Assembly (NCBI RefSeq): GCF_016612865.1
Contig: NZ_JAENZZ010000002.1
Span: 744,001-808,000 of the forward strand
Length of the DNA: 64,000 bases
DNA from: Blastococcus sp. TML/M2B
Lineage (GTDB): Bacteria > Actinomycetota > Actinomycetes > Mycobacteriales > Geodermatophilaceae
Direction of reading: 5' to 3'
How positions within the stretch are numbered: the first letter of the stretch is position 1; every line of letters begins with the position of its first letter. Shown here in pieces: positions 34,785 through 42,601 of the stretch. The translations under genes and the position numbers were made by a program. The notes beneath the pieces were generated by a model that searched no databases, was not told where the DNA came from, and was given only the letters and a program-made list of their open reading frames with translations.

Positions 34785-35642
34785 ATGACCACCTCCGCCG
34801 TCACCGGCGCCACCGGGCACCTGGGCCGTCTCGCCGTCTCCGCGCTCCTCGACCGCGGCGTTCCCGCGGGCGACGTCGTGGCCGTCGTCCGGGACCCCGC
34901 GAAGGTCGCGGACCTCGCCGCCCGTGGCGTCCAGGTGCGGGTCGCCGACTACGGCGACCCGGCAGCCGTGAAGGCCGCGCTCACCGGCGTCGACCGGCTG
35001 CTCTTCGTCTCGGGCAGCGAGGCCGGGCAGCGCGAGGCCCAGCACCGCACCGTCGTGGAGGCCGCGCAGGCCACCGGCGTGCGGCGGATCGCGTACACGA
35101 GCATCGCCCGCGCGGACACCAACAGCACCCCGCTGGCCGTCGAGCACCGGTTCACCGAGGAGCTGCTGCGCGCCTCCGGCATCGACTCGGTGCTGCTGCG
35201 CAACAGCTGGTACGTCGAGAACTACACCGCCCAGCTGCCGCAGTACCGGGCGACCGGCGCGATCGTCGGCGCCGCCGGCGAGGGCCGGGTGGCCGCGGCG
35301 CCCCGCGCCGACTACGCCGAGGCGGCCGTCGCCGCTCTGCTGGCCGACTCCCCCGCCTCGGCGACCTACGAGCTGGGCGGCCCGGCGTTCACCATGTCCG
35401 AGCTGGCCGCCGTGCTCGGCGACGTCACCGGCACCGACCTCGCCTACCGCGACCTCTCCCCCGCCGACTTCGAGGCCGGGTTGCTGGCCGCCGGTCTCGA
35501 CCAGGGGACGGCGGGCTTCGTGCTCGCCCTCGAACTGGCCACGGCCGCGGGCGAGCTCGACGTCCCGGCCACCGACCTCGAGCGGCTGCTCGGCCGGCCG
35601 GCCACCGACCTGCGCACCGCGCTGACCACCCTCGTCGGCTGA
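34785..35642 (+). CDS. NAD(P)H-binding NmrA/QorB-like oxidoreductase
   Basis: This is a 285-residue atypical SDR. Its Rossmann motif is SAVTGATGHLGRLAVSALL (GXXGXXG), followed by VVRDPAK, then RLLFVSGSEAGQREAQHRTVVEAAQATGVRRIAYTSIARAD and LLRNSWYVENY. These agree with NADPH:quinone oxidoreductase 2 (QorB/YtfG) and NmrA-like proteins. It probably reduces quinones or senses NADPH; the catalytic Tyr-X3-Lys of classical SDRs is absent, as expected for this group. The ATG is at 34785. Confidence 0.85.
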   Translation: MTTSAVTGATGHLGRLAVSALLDRGVPAGDVVAVVRDPAKVADLAARGVQVRVADYGDPAAVKAALTGVDRLLFVSGSEAGQREAQHRTVVEAAQATGVRRIAYTSIARADTNSTPLAVEHRFTEELLRASGIDSVLLRNSWYVENYTAQLPQYRATGAIVGAAGEGRVAAAPRADYAEAAVAALLADSPASATYELGGPAFTMSELAAVLGDVTGTDLAYRDLSPADFEAGLLAAGLDQGTAGFVLALELATAAGELDVPATDLERLLGRPATDLRTALTTLVG

Positions 35643-35705
35643 CCCGGCGGAAAGGTCGCGCACAACGGGAGTGACCGGCGGCGGGCCCGGGTACCTCCTG
35701 CCCTC

Positions 35706-36161
35706 GTGACGACGACCTCCGCGCCCACCGCTCCCACCGGCGGCGCGACCCGCTGCCCCGACTGCACCGACGGGCTGGGCCGCCCCCGCGAGGTGCGGCC
35801 CGGCTCGTTCCGCGCGCGGGTGCACGCCAACCGCCAGGTCGCCCTGACCTGGCGGATCGGCGTGTTCGTGATGGGCCTGCTGTGCGTGGCCCTCGGGGTG
35901 GCGCTGGCCGTGCTGCCCGGCCCGCTGACCATCCCGCCGGTCCTGCTGGGCCTGTGGGTGTGGTCGACGGAGTTCGCCTGGGCCCGGCGGTTCTTCGACA
36001 CCTTCCGCCGCAAGGCCACCGACGCGTGGGCGCACGCCCGGCAGCACCCGGCCACCTCCCTGGCCGTCACCGTCGGCGGCCTGGCCGCGGCCGGCGCGGC
36101 GTTCTGGGCGGTCGGCCACTTCGAGCTGGTGGATCAGGCGACGACGGCCCTGGGCCGGTAG
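35706..36161 (+). CDS. PGPGW-type two-helix membrane protein
   Basis: This is a 151-residue protein. A short N-terminal Cys pair (RCPDC) is followed by two close membrane helices (GVFVMGLLCVALGVALAVLPGPLTIPPVLLGLWVW) and the motif STEFAWARRFFDTFRRKA, the pattern of the PGPGW/TIGR02611 family. A third hydrophobic stretch lies near the C-terminus. The function is unknown. The GTG start at 35706 lacks a strong ribosome site, and the gene is followed after 20 bases by a DUF6328 gene. Confidence 0.78.
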   Translation: MTTTSAPTAPTGGATRCPDCTDGLGRPREVRPGSFRARVHANRQVALTWRIGVFVMGLLCVALGVALAVLPGPLTIPPVLLGLWVWSTEFAWARRFFDTFRRKATDAWAHARQHPATSLAVTVGGLAAAGAAFWAVGHFELVDQATTALGR

Positions 36162-36181
36162 GCCGGCGCGAGGAGGACCAG

Positions 36182-36661
36182 GTGGCCCAGGACGGCGAGA
36201 CCCGGCAGGAGCGGGTCAACCGCGAGCTCATGGAGCTGCTCAACGAGCTCCGGGTGGCTCTGCCCGGTGTCCAGTTCCTCTTCGCCTTCCTGCTCGTCGT
36301 GCCCTTCTCCGCGGGGGTCGACGAGCTGACCGACTTCCACCGCGACGTGTACCTGGTCGCCCTCGTCGCGGCCGCGGTCGCCACGGCCCTCCTCATCGCG
36401 CCCGCCGCGCAGCACCGGGTGCTGTTCCGGCAGAAGGACAAGGAGGCGCTGCTGCACCGCAGCAACCGCTCCGCCTTCGCCGGGCTGGTGGTGCTCGCCG
36501 TCGCCGTCTGCTCCGCGCTGCTGCTGGTCGTCGACGTCCTGTTCGACCGGACCATGGCCTGGGTGGTGTCGGCCGGCGTGGCGGCGCTGCTCGCGTGGTG
36601 GTGGCTCGCCGTCCCGCTGTGGCTGCGGTCCCGCAAGGAGCAGGACGACCCGGGGAGCTGA
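36182..36661 (+). CDS. DUF6328 family membrane protein
   Basis: This is a 159-residue protein with four membrane helices. The N-terminal segment RVNRELMELLNELRVALPGVQFLFAFLLVVPFSAGVDELTDFHRDVYLVAL and the loop HRVLFRQKDKEALLHRSNRSAFAGL are characteristic of the family known as DUF6328. The function is unknown. GAGGAGG 6 bases before the GTG at 36182 sets the start. It probably forms an operon with the preceding gene. Confidence 0.82.
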   Translation: MAQDGETRQERVNRELMELLNELRVALPGVQFLFAFLLVVPFSAGVDELTDFHRDVYLVALVAAAVATALLIAPAAQHRVLFRQKDKEALLHRSNRSAFAGLVVLAVAVCSALLLVVDVLFDRTMAWVVSAGVAALLAWWWLAVPLWLRSRKEQDDPGS

Positions 36662-36735
36662 CCCGCCCCGGACGCGGATGAGGCGGTGCGGCGACCGCAG
36701 ATGGCCGGCCGTCGGGGCTCCGGTACCAATGGGGC

Positions 36736-37191
36736 ATGACGTCCTCCTCCGGCGACCCCGTCCTGCGCCGGGCCCGGTTCGCCGAGCTGTCCCCGTCCGA
36801 GGTGTACCGGTTGCTCCGGCTGCGGGTCGACGTCTTCGTCGTGGAGCAGGCCTGCCCGTATCCCGAGCTGGACGGCCGCGACCTGGAGCCGGGCACCGAG
36901 CACCTGTGGTTCGAGACCGCCGACGGCGAGGTCGCGGCGCTGATCCGGGTCCTGGAGGACGGGGGGAGCCGGGCGGTCGGCCGGGTCGTCACCGCGCCGG
37001 CCTTCCGCGGCCAGGGGCTCGCCGCCCGGCTGATCGAGCTCGCGGTCGCCGACCACGGCGACGGCCCGATGACGCTCGGCGCCCAGGCGCACCTGGAGTC
37101 CTGGTACGAGCAGTTCGGCTTCCGGCGCAGCGGCCCGGGCTACGACGAGGACGGCATCCCGCACGTGCCCATGCGCCGCGAGCCGGCCTGA
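36736..37191 (+). CDS. ElaA-like GNAT N-acetyltransferase
   Basis: This is a 151-residue acetyl-CoA-dependent transferase. Residues 20-50 read VYRLLRLRVDVFVVEQACPYPELDGRDLEPGTEHL, diagnostic for the ElaA subgroup. The CoA pyrophosphate loop is VGRVVTAPAFRGQGLAARLIE, and the last motif is HLESWYEQFGFRRSGPGYDEDGIPHVPM. The acceptor is unknown. The ATG is at 36736. Confidence 0.9.
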   Translation: MTSSSGDPVLRRARFAELSPSEVYRLLRLRVDVFVVEQACPYPELDGRDLEPGTEHLWFETADGEVAALIRVLEDGGSRAVGRVVTAPAFRGQGLAARLIELAVADHGDGPMTLGAQAHLESWYEQFGFRRSGPGYDEDGIPHVPMRREPA

Positions 37192-37323
37192 GCCCGGGGC
37201 GGGGGATCCGCCGGGTGCCGGCGAGCACGTCGCTCCCGTGCTCCGGGTCCAGGTGGGGGCTCTCGCGCGGCCGCCGCCCACCCCCCACGAGCCGGCACCA
37301 CCGCGACCCGCCACGATGCCCGG

Positions 37324-37668
37324 GTGGACGACGCGACCGCACTCCGCGCGGCGGCCGACCGGCTCGAGCAGCTGGCGGCCCGCACGACATCCGGCGACTG
37401 GCGCCCGGCCGGGCTGCTGGCGTCCCGACCCGAGGTCGTCGCGCACCTGCCGGACGGCGGCACCGAGCACGTGGCCGAGGCGCGGGCTGCGTCGGCGGCG
37501 TGGATCACGGCGCTCTCCCCCGCTGTCGCCGGGCCGCTGGCCGGGGTGCTGCGCGCCGCCGCGGAACGCGACCCGGTCGACCCCGCCGCCGTCGCCCTCG
37601 CCCGGGCCCTCCTCGACCGCCTGCCCCGTCCAGGGCACGGCCGGTCGTCGCCTAGCCTCGGGCCGTGA
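37324..37668 (+). CDS. Small Ala-rich protein of unknown function
   Basis: This is a 114-residue soluble protein with helices at DDATALRAAADRLEQLAARTTSGDWRP and PAVAGPLAGVLRAAAERDPVDPAAVALARALLDRL. The stretch SGDWRPAGLLASRPEVVAH resembles small phage-like ead/Ea22-like or DUF-type actinobacterial proteins, but I cannot name a family. The GTG start is at 37324. Its stop overlaps the GT39 start (GTGA), which supports that it is a real gene. Confidence 0.55.
   Translation: MDDATALRAAADRLEQLAARTTSGDWRPAGLLASRPEVVAHLPDGGTEHVAEARAASAAWITALSPAVAGPLAGVLRAAAERDPVDPAAVALARALLDRLPRPGHGRSSPSLGP
37653..37658 (+). promoter_or_regulatory. Possible internal leaderless promoter for the GT39 gene
   Basis: TAGCCT lies 6 bases before the GTG at 37665, inside the end of the preceding ORF. 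It could provide separate transcription of the GT39 gene. Confidence 0.35.
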
Positions 37669-39119
37669 CGGCGACCCGGGAGACCGACGCGCCCGCGACG
37701 CCGCGGCAGGCCGACCGCGGCCCGTCGCCGCGCTGGTCCCTCGCCGAGCTCCTGCCGCCGGCGCTGGTGCTGGCGCTCGGGATCCTGCTGCTGCTCCCCG
37801 GGCACGGGCTCTGGTTCGACGAGCTGTTCACCGCCGAGGTGGGCCGCCGGCCGCTCGGCGAGATCCTGGCCGCCATCCGGGACGGCGAGGGCGTGACCAG
37901 CTACCTCGCCGGCGTCCCCCCGTCGTACAACGCGCCGTACTACGTGGTCGTGCACGCGTGGATGTCCGTGCCCGGCCTCGGCAGCGACACCGCGCTCCGC
38001 GTGCTGTCCCTCGTCGCCACCGCCGGCGGCCTCGCCCTGGCCACCCGCGCCGTCGCCCGGCTGGGCGGCACCGCCACCGGCGTCCTCGCCGGGCTGCTCA
38101 TGGCGGCCGGCCCCCTGCTGCTCCAGCAGTCGGTCGAGGCCCGCAGCTACGGGCTGGCCGTGCTGGCGACCGGGGCGACGGCGCTCGGCCTCGTCCGGTG
38201 GCTGCAGGAGCCGCCGCGGGGGCTGCTGCTGCTCGGGCTCGCCGGCGCGGGCATGGGGCTGGCCCACTGGTACGCCGTGACCGTGCTGGCGGCCTTCGTC
38301 GTCGCCGCGGTGGTGCTGCGCGGGCGCCGGGCGCTGCCGGTCGTCCTGGTGGGGGCGGCGGCCGCACTGCCCGTCGGCCTGCTGGTCGGCGTCAACCTGC
38401 TCAACGGCACGGGGTCGCGCAACGCCGAGCACCTCCGGGACACCGACGGCCGCCTGCTGGGCTACGCCGTCGAGGCCTGGGCCGGCGGGCGCACCCCCCT
38501 GCTGTGGCTCGTCGTCGGACTGGCGGTGGTGGGTGCGGTGCGGGGCACCCGCGAGCTGCGGGTGCTCGGGCTGGCGTGGACCTGCGTCCCGCTGCTGCTC
38601 CTGGTGGGCGCCGAGCTGCTCCGGCCCGTCTACCACCCGCGGTACCTCCTGGCCGGGCTGCTCGGGCTCGCCGTCTTGGCGGCGGTCGGGGCCCTGGCCG
38701 TGCCGCGCGTGGGACGGGCGCCGTTGGCGGCGGTGCTGCTGGTGTGCGCGCTGCTCGCCAGCACCCCGCTGCTCGATCGCGAGCCCCGCGAGCGCGCCGA
38801 CGACCTCGTGCGCGCCCTCGCCGCGGCCCAGGTCGCCGGCGAGCCGGTGGTCGCCGCCGACCAGCGCTCGGCGATCGGGCTGGACCACTACGTGCGGGTG
38901 CTCGCGCCACGGCTGCGCGCCGACCTGGTCCTGCCGCCGGACGATGCCCCGGCCGACGCGGACCGGGTCTGGCTGGTCCGGCGGCTCATCGACGGCGTAC
39001 CCGAGCCCACCGACGACGACGAGATCCTGCGTGCCGCCGGGCTCCGGCTGGGCGACGAGCAGGACTTCCGCGGCACGCAGACCCGGCTGGTGCTGCAGCG
39101 CTGGGAGGCCGGCACCTGA
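37665..39119 (+). CDS. GT39-family membrane glycosyltransferase (mannosyltransferase-like)
   Basis: This is a 484-residue multi-pass membrane enzyme with about ten helices. The first extracytoplasmic loop has HGLWFDELFTAEVGRRPL (Asp-Glu of the GT-C active site) and PPSYNAPYYVVVHAWM, the second conserved loop. The region LLQQSVEARSYGLAVLATGAT is the Arg-containing motif of GT39/ArnT/Pmt-like enzymes. It should use a polyprenyl-phosphate sugar as donor and glycosylate a wall or protein acceptor on the outer face. The C-terminal 150 residues form an extracellular domain. It is convergent with a GT2 gene 9 bases away. Confidence 0.85.
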   Translation: MTATRETDAPATPRQADRGPSPRWSLAELLPPALVLALGILLLLPGHGLWFDELFTAEVGRRPLGEILAAIRDGEGVTSYLAGVPPSYNAPYYVVVHAWMSVPGLGSDTALRVLSLVATAGGLALATRAVARLGGTATGVLAGLLMAAGPLLLQQSVEARSYGLAVLATGATALGLVRWLQEPPRGLLLLGLAGAGMGLAHWYAVTVLAAFVVAAVVLRGRRALPVVLVGAAAALPVGLLVGVNLLNGTGSRNAEHLRDTDGRLLGYAVEAWAGGRTPLLWLVVGLAVVGAVRGTRELRVLGLAWTCVPLLLLVGAELLRPVYHPRYLLAGLLGLAVLAAVGALAVPRVGRAPLAAVLLVCALLASTPLLDREPRERADDLVRALAAAQVAGEPVVAADQRSAIGLDHYVRVLAPRLRADLVLPPDDAPADADRVWLVRRLIDGVPEPTDDDEILRAAGLRLGDEQDFRGTQTRLVLQRWEAGT

Positions 39120-39128
39120 CCGGTCGGG

Positions 39129-39812
39129 TCAGCGACGGGCCAGCAGCGCCCAGTGCAGCGACCGGGCCGACTGGCGCAGCCGCGTGCGGGTCGTCCAGGC
39201 CGACCGGCCCTCGGGGCGGGTGTCCCGCTCGACGGGGAGGCTCGCGACCGGCCGCCGGGCCGCGGCGACCGCCAGCACCACGCTGGGGGCACCGCCGTCG
39301 CGCACCGCGGTGACGACGGCGTCCCGCACGGCCCGGTCCATGGCGAAGAAGGCGCCGGCGTCGGCCGGCAGGCCGGTGAGCCGGGCCGCGACCCACCGGT
39401 GCAGGCCGCCGGTGAGCCGCCGGGCCGCCGACTCGTAGCGCCCCCGCCGGCCGGCGAAGACCGCGGCGACGTCCCCCCGGGCCAGCCGGTCCAGCAGCAG
39501 CGGCACGGCCTCCGGCGGGTCCTGGAGGTCGGCGTCCAGGACGACCCAGGCTTCGGCCGACCCCTCGTCGGCCAGGCCGCGGGCGAGCGCCGCGTGCTGG
39601 CCGCCGTTGACCGCGAGGACGGTGACGCCGATGCGGGGGTCCTCCGCCTCCAGGGCGGCCGCGACGGCGGCGCTGCCGTCCGGCGAGGCGTCGACGACCA
39701 GCCGCAGCCGCCAGTCCCGGCCCACCAGCGCACCGGCCAGCCGCTCCGCCAGCGGGCGCAGGGTGGCCTCGTTCCCGTACACCGGCGCGACGACGGCGAC
39801 CCGCGTGCTCAC
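39129..39812 (-). CDS. Glycosyltransferase family 2 protein
   Basis: This is a 227-residue GT-A enzyme: VAVVAPVYGNEATLRPLAERL, VVDASPDGSAAVAAAL, NGGQHAALARGLADEG and VLDADLQDPPEAVPLLLDRLARGDVAAVFAGRRGRYES, in which DADLQDPPE is the dolichyl-phosphate-mannose-synthase-like motif. It lacks the usual C-terminal membrane helices of polyprenyl-phosphate transferases. It could make the lipid-linked sugar used by the GT39 enzyme encoded next door, which is inference. The GTG at 39812 overlaps the epimerase stop. It is the third gene of a coupled operon. Confidence 0.86.
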   Translation of the reverse strand: MSTRVAVVAPVYGNEATLRPLAERLAGALVGRDWRLRLVVDASPDGSAAVAAALEAEDPRIGVTVLAVNGGQHAALARGLADEGSAEAWVVLDADLQDPPEAVPLLLDRLARGDVAAVFAGRRGRYESAARRLTGGLHRWVAARLTGLPADAGAFFAMDRAVRDAVVTAVRDGGAPSVVLAVAAARRPVASLPVERDTRPEGRSAWTTRTRLRQSARSLHWALLARR

Positions 39813-40660
39813 GAGCGCGCCCAGGTGCGGGCCAGCCCCTCGGCGAGGTCGACGGTCGGTGCCCACCCGAGCTGCCGCCGCGCGGCGGTCGGGTCGCAGA
39901 CCCAGTCGGCGGTGTCCCAGTGCCGGCCCGGGTGCGCGCCGGGCGCCGTGGCGATCGGCCGGCCGGTCACGCGGGCGGCGGTCTCGACGAGCTCCTCGGT
40001 GCTGGTCTGCACCCCGGTCCCGATGTTGAGGACGACGCCCGGCGGCAGGTCCTCCCGGCCGGCGGCACGCAGGCACGCGTCCACCACGTCGCCGACCCAC
40101 ACCCAGTCCCGCCGGCTGACGTGCGCGGGCAGCGCCACGGTGCCCCCGGTGCGGGCCGCCTCGAGGACGACCGGGACCAGCCGCGTCGGGTGGTCGCCGG
40201 GGCCGTAAACCTGGAAGGCGCGGAGCACCACCGCGCGGATCCCGCGCTCGGCCGCGGCGGCCTGCAGCAGCAGGGACCCGGCGGCCTTCGTCGCGCCGAA
40301 GAAGCCCCTCGGCTCGAGGGCGGCCCGCTCGGTCAGCGGCGCGGGCGAGGCGGCGTACTCCGTGGAGGAGCCCAGCCGGACCACCGTGCGGCACCGGTCG
40401 GGCAGCGCGTCCACCAGCCAGGGGCTGGTGTTCACCGCCACCGTCGCGGCCCGCTCCGCAGCGGTCGCCTTCGCGCGGCCGGCGGCCAGCGAGAACACCA
40501 CGTCGGGATCCGCGGCCCGCACTGCCGCCGCGGCGGCGACGGGGTCGGCGAGGTCGACCTGCTCGCGGCCCAACGGCGCGACGTCCCAGCCGTCGAGCTG
40601 CAGCCGCCGGACGAGGTGCCGGCCGACGAAGCCGCCGGCACCGGTGACGACGGCCCTCAC
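39809..40660 (-). CDS. NAD-dependent sugar epimerase/dehydratase
   Basis: This is a 283-residue extended SDR. The cofactor motif VTGAGGFVGRHLVRRLQ is at the N-terminus. Later features are VRLGSSTEYAASPAPLTE, FGATKAAGSLLL (a Lys replaces the usual Tyr-X3-Lys context: the motif reads FFGATKAAG, with Phe or Gly where Tyr is expected), LRAFQVYGPGDHPTRLVP and WVWVGDVVDACL. The missing catalytic Tyr makes an unusual activity or a reductase-like role possible. It is coupled on both sides by GTGA overlaps with the aldolase and GT2 genes, so it probably prepares a nucleotide sugar. Confidence 0.82.
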   Translation of the reverse strand: MRAVVTGAGGFVGRHLVRRLQLDGWDVAPLGREQVDLADPVAAAAAVRAADPDVVFSLAAGRAKATAAERAATVAVNTSPWLVDALPDRCRTVVRLGSSTEYAASPAPLTERAALEPRGFFGATKAAGSLLLQAAAAERGIRAVVLRAFQVYGPGDHPTRLVPVVLEAARTGGTVALPAHVSRRDWVWVGDVVDACLRAAGREDLPPGVVLNIGTGVQTSTEELVETAARVTGRPIATAPGAHPGRHWDTADWVCDPTAARRQLGWAPTVDLAEGLARTWARS

Positions 40661-41457
40661 GCGGGCGGGGCCGACGCCAGCGCGAGCGGCCGCCCGTCGA
40701 CGGCCTCGACGAACCGGGACCGGTTCTCGGCGACGGCCGCCGGGGCGCTGCCGCGGAGCTCGGCGAGGGATCCGAGCAGCCGCGGGACCTCGGTGAACGG
40801 GTCCCGCCCGGCCATGTCGGCGGTGAAGGACCGCCGGAGGAAGGTGAACTCGGTGCCGGTCCGGACGAGCTCGGCGGCGAGCAGGTCCGCGCTCACCGGG
40901 AACCCGCCGCCGGGCAGCGTCAGGCCGCCCACGCCGAACGGCTGGCTGACCGTCGCCGCCCGCACGGCCTCGACGGTGCCGTCGACGAGGGGGCGGAACA
41001 GCTCGGTGGACCGGCGGTCGATGCGCAGGTCGTTGAGCCCCACGTAGATCCGCGACAGCGGCCGGCGGGCCAGGTCGACCGCCCGGTCGACGGCGTGCTG
41101 CGTCTCGACGAGGATGCCGAGACCGCACCGGCCCGCGACCACGTCGAGCGTCCGGTCCACCTCCTCGACCGTGCGGACCATCGGCAGCAGGATCTCGTCC
41201 GCGCCGCGTGCGACGGCGTCGTCCACCTCGTCGGGCGTCCAGGGGCCGTAGCCGTTGATCCGGCACACGAGCAGCCCGTCGACAGCGGACCGCATGCGGG
41301 TCAGGTCCTCGGGGGTGTCCTCGTTGATCTGCGTGTTCTCGCCGAGCTGGCGTCGCGCCTTCCCCCGCCGTTCCCAGTCGACGACGATGCCGGCTGCTCC
41401 GGCGGCGACCACGTCGCGCCCCCAGGACGGGTCGACGGTGAAGAGGAGGAGATCCAC
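40657..41457 (-). CDS. HpcH/HpaI aldolase / citrate-lyase-like protein
   Basis: This is a 266-residue TIM-barrel protein: LLLFTVDPSWGRDVVAAGAAGIVVDWERRGKARRQL, NTQINEDTPEDL, VCRINGYGPWTPDEVDDAVARGADEILLPMVRTVEEVD (metal-binding Glu/Asp region), ILVETQHAVDRAVDLARRPLSRIYVGLNDLRIDRRS. These fit the HpcH/HpaI aldolase/citrate lyase beta family, which cleaves or forms C-C bonds with pyruvate or acyl-CoA units. Linked to an epimerase and a GT2, it may build an unusual sugar acid. The GTG at 41457 is the start. A TTAGG/CCTAA palindrome lies just upstream. Confidence 0.82.
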   Translation of the reverse strand: MDLLLFTVDPSWGRDVVAAGAAGIVVDWERRGKARRQLGENTQINEDTPEDLTRMRSAVDGLLVCRINGYGPWTPDEVDDAVARGADEILLPMVRTVEEVDRTLDVVAGRCGLGILVETQHAVDRAVDLARRPLSRIYVGLNDLRIDRRSTELFRPLVDGTVEAVRAATVSQPFGVGGLTLPGGGFPVSADLLAAELVRTGTEFTFLRRSFTADMAGRDPFTEVPRLLGSLAELRGSAPAAVAENRSRFVEAVDGRPLALASAPPA

Positions 41458-41468
41458 GGGACGTGAGC

Positions 41469-41482
41469 TTAGGCTCTCCTAA
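41469..41482. promoter_or_regulatory. TTAGG-CTCT-CCTAA inverted repeat upstream of the aldolase gene
   Basis: This is a perfect 5-bp inverted repeat with a 4-base centre, 11 bases from the aldolase start. The arms match the DtxR/IdeR half site, but over the full 19-bp box only about 12 positions agree. It lies between the aldolase operon and the iron-transporter operon. Confidence 0.35.
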
Positions 41483-41524
41483 TCCCCGGTCCCGGCAGGG
41501 GTGCGGCGCGGTGCGGCGCAGACG

Positions 41525-42601
41525 TCAGGCCGGCACCGACGTCGGCTGCCCGGTGCCCACCGACGTCGGGAAGGCCAGCGCCGAGCCCCGCACGGTCACC
41601 GCCACCTGCGCACCGGCCGCGGGCAGGTCGGCGCCGTCCAGCCGGGCGGTCACGGCCGTGCCGTCGGGGAGGGTGAGCCCGACCCGGGCGTCGTGGCCGT
41701 AGAAGTCGACCGCGCCCACGAGGGCCAGGAGCTCCCCCGGCACCGGGCCCGGGGCCGACAGTCGGAGCTGCTCCGGCCGCAGCAGCACCCGCGCCGGGCC
41801 GTCCGCGGGCGCCCCGTCGACCGGCACGGGCCCGAGGGCGCAGTGCGCCGTCCCCGCGCGGAGGTCGGCGGTGAGCACGACCGCCTCGCCCACGAAGGTG
41901 GCCACGTCGAGGTCCTGCGGGCTGCGGTAGAGGGTCTGCGGATCGGTCAGCTGCACCAGCCGGCCCTCGCGCAGCACGGCCACCTGGTCGGCCATCGACA
42001 GCGCCTCGGCCTGGTCGTGGGTGACCAGCACCGCGGTGGCGCCGGTGGCGTCCAGGGCGGTGGCGACGGCGGCGCGGGTCTCCTCGCGCAGCGCGGCGTC
42101 GAGGGAGGAGAACGGCTCGTCGAGCAGCACCAGGGAGGGCGCCGGTGCGAGCGCCCGGGCGAGCGCCACGCGCTGCTGCTGGCCACCGGAGAGCTGGTGC
42201 GGGGAGCGGGCCGCGAGCGCTGCGTCCAGCCCGACGATCTCGAGCAGCGACCGGATCCGGCCCCCGTCGCGGCGTTCGTGCCGGGGCAGACCGAACCCGA
42301 TGTTGCCCGCCACCGTGAGGTGCGGGAAGAGACCGCCCTCCTGCGGCACGAAGCCGATGCCGCGGCGGCGGGCGGGCACACCGCGCCCGGGTCCACCGGC
42401 GACCACGCGGTCGCCGACGGCGACGGTGCCGGAGTCCGGGTCGTCGAAGCCGGCGACCAGCCGCAGCAGCGTGGTCTTGCCGCACCCGGAGGGCCCGAGC
42501 AGCGCGGTGAGGGTTCCGGTCGGCACGTGCAGGTCGACCCCCCGGAGGACGGGGGTGGCGCCGAAGGCCTTGGTCAGGCCGGTGACGGTCAGGGAGCTCA
42601 T
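41525..42601 (-). CDS. Iron(III) ABC transporter ATP-binding protein
   Basis: This is a 358-residue ABC ATPase of the FbpC/spermidine-putrescine type. Walker A is GPSGCGKTT (36-44), the Q-loop is GFVPQEGGLFPHLTV, the signature LSGGQQQRVALARAL, Walker B LVLLDEPFSSLD, and the switch VLVTHDQAEALSMAD. A C-terminal TOBE-like domain (residues 240-358, with VLLRPEQLRL and DFYGHDARV) follows. It powers the permease encoded upstream; its ATG overlaps the permease stop. Substrate assignment rests on the binding protein and on the iron box before the operon. Confidence 0.92.
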   Translation of the reverse strand: MSSLTVTGLTKAFGATPVLRGVDLHVPTGTLTALLGPSGCGKTTLLRLVAGFDDPDSGTVAVGDRVVAGGPGRGVPARRRGIGFVPQEGGLFPHLTVAGNIGFGLPRHERRDGGRIRSLLEIVGLDAALAARSPHQLSGGQQQRVALARALAPAPSLVLLDEPFSSLDAALREETRAAVATALDATGATAVLVTHDQAEALSMADQVAVLREGRLVQLTDPQTLYRSPQDLDVATFVGEAVVLTADLRAGTAHCALGPVPVDGAPADGPARVLLRPEQLRLSAPGPVPGELLALVGAVDFYGHDARVGLTLPDGTAVTARLDGADLPAAGAQVAVTVRGSALAFPTSVGTGQPTSVPA

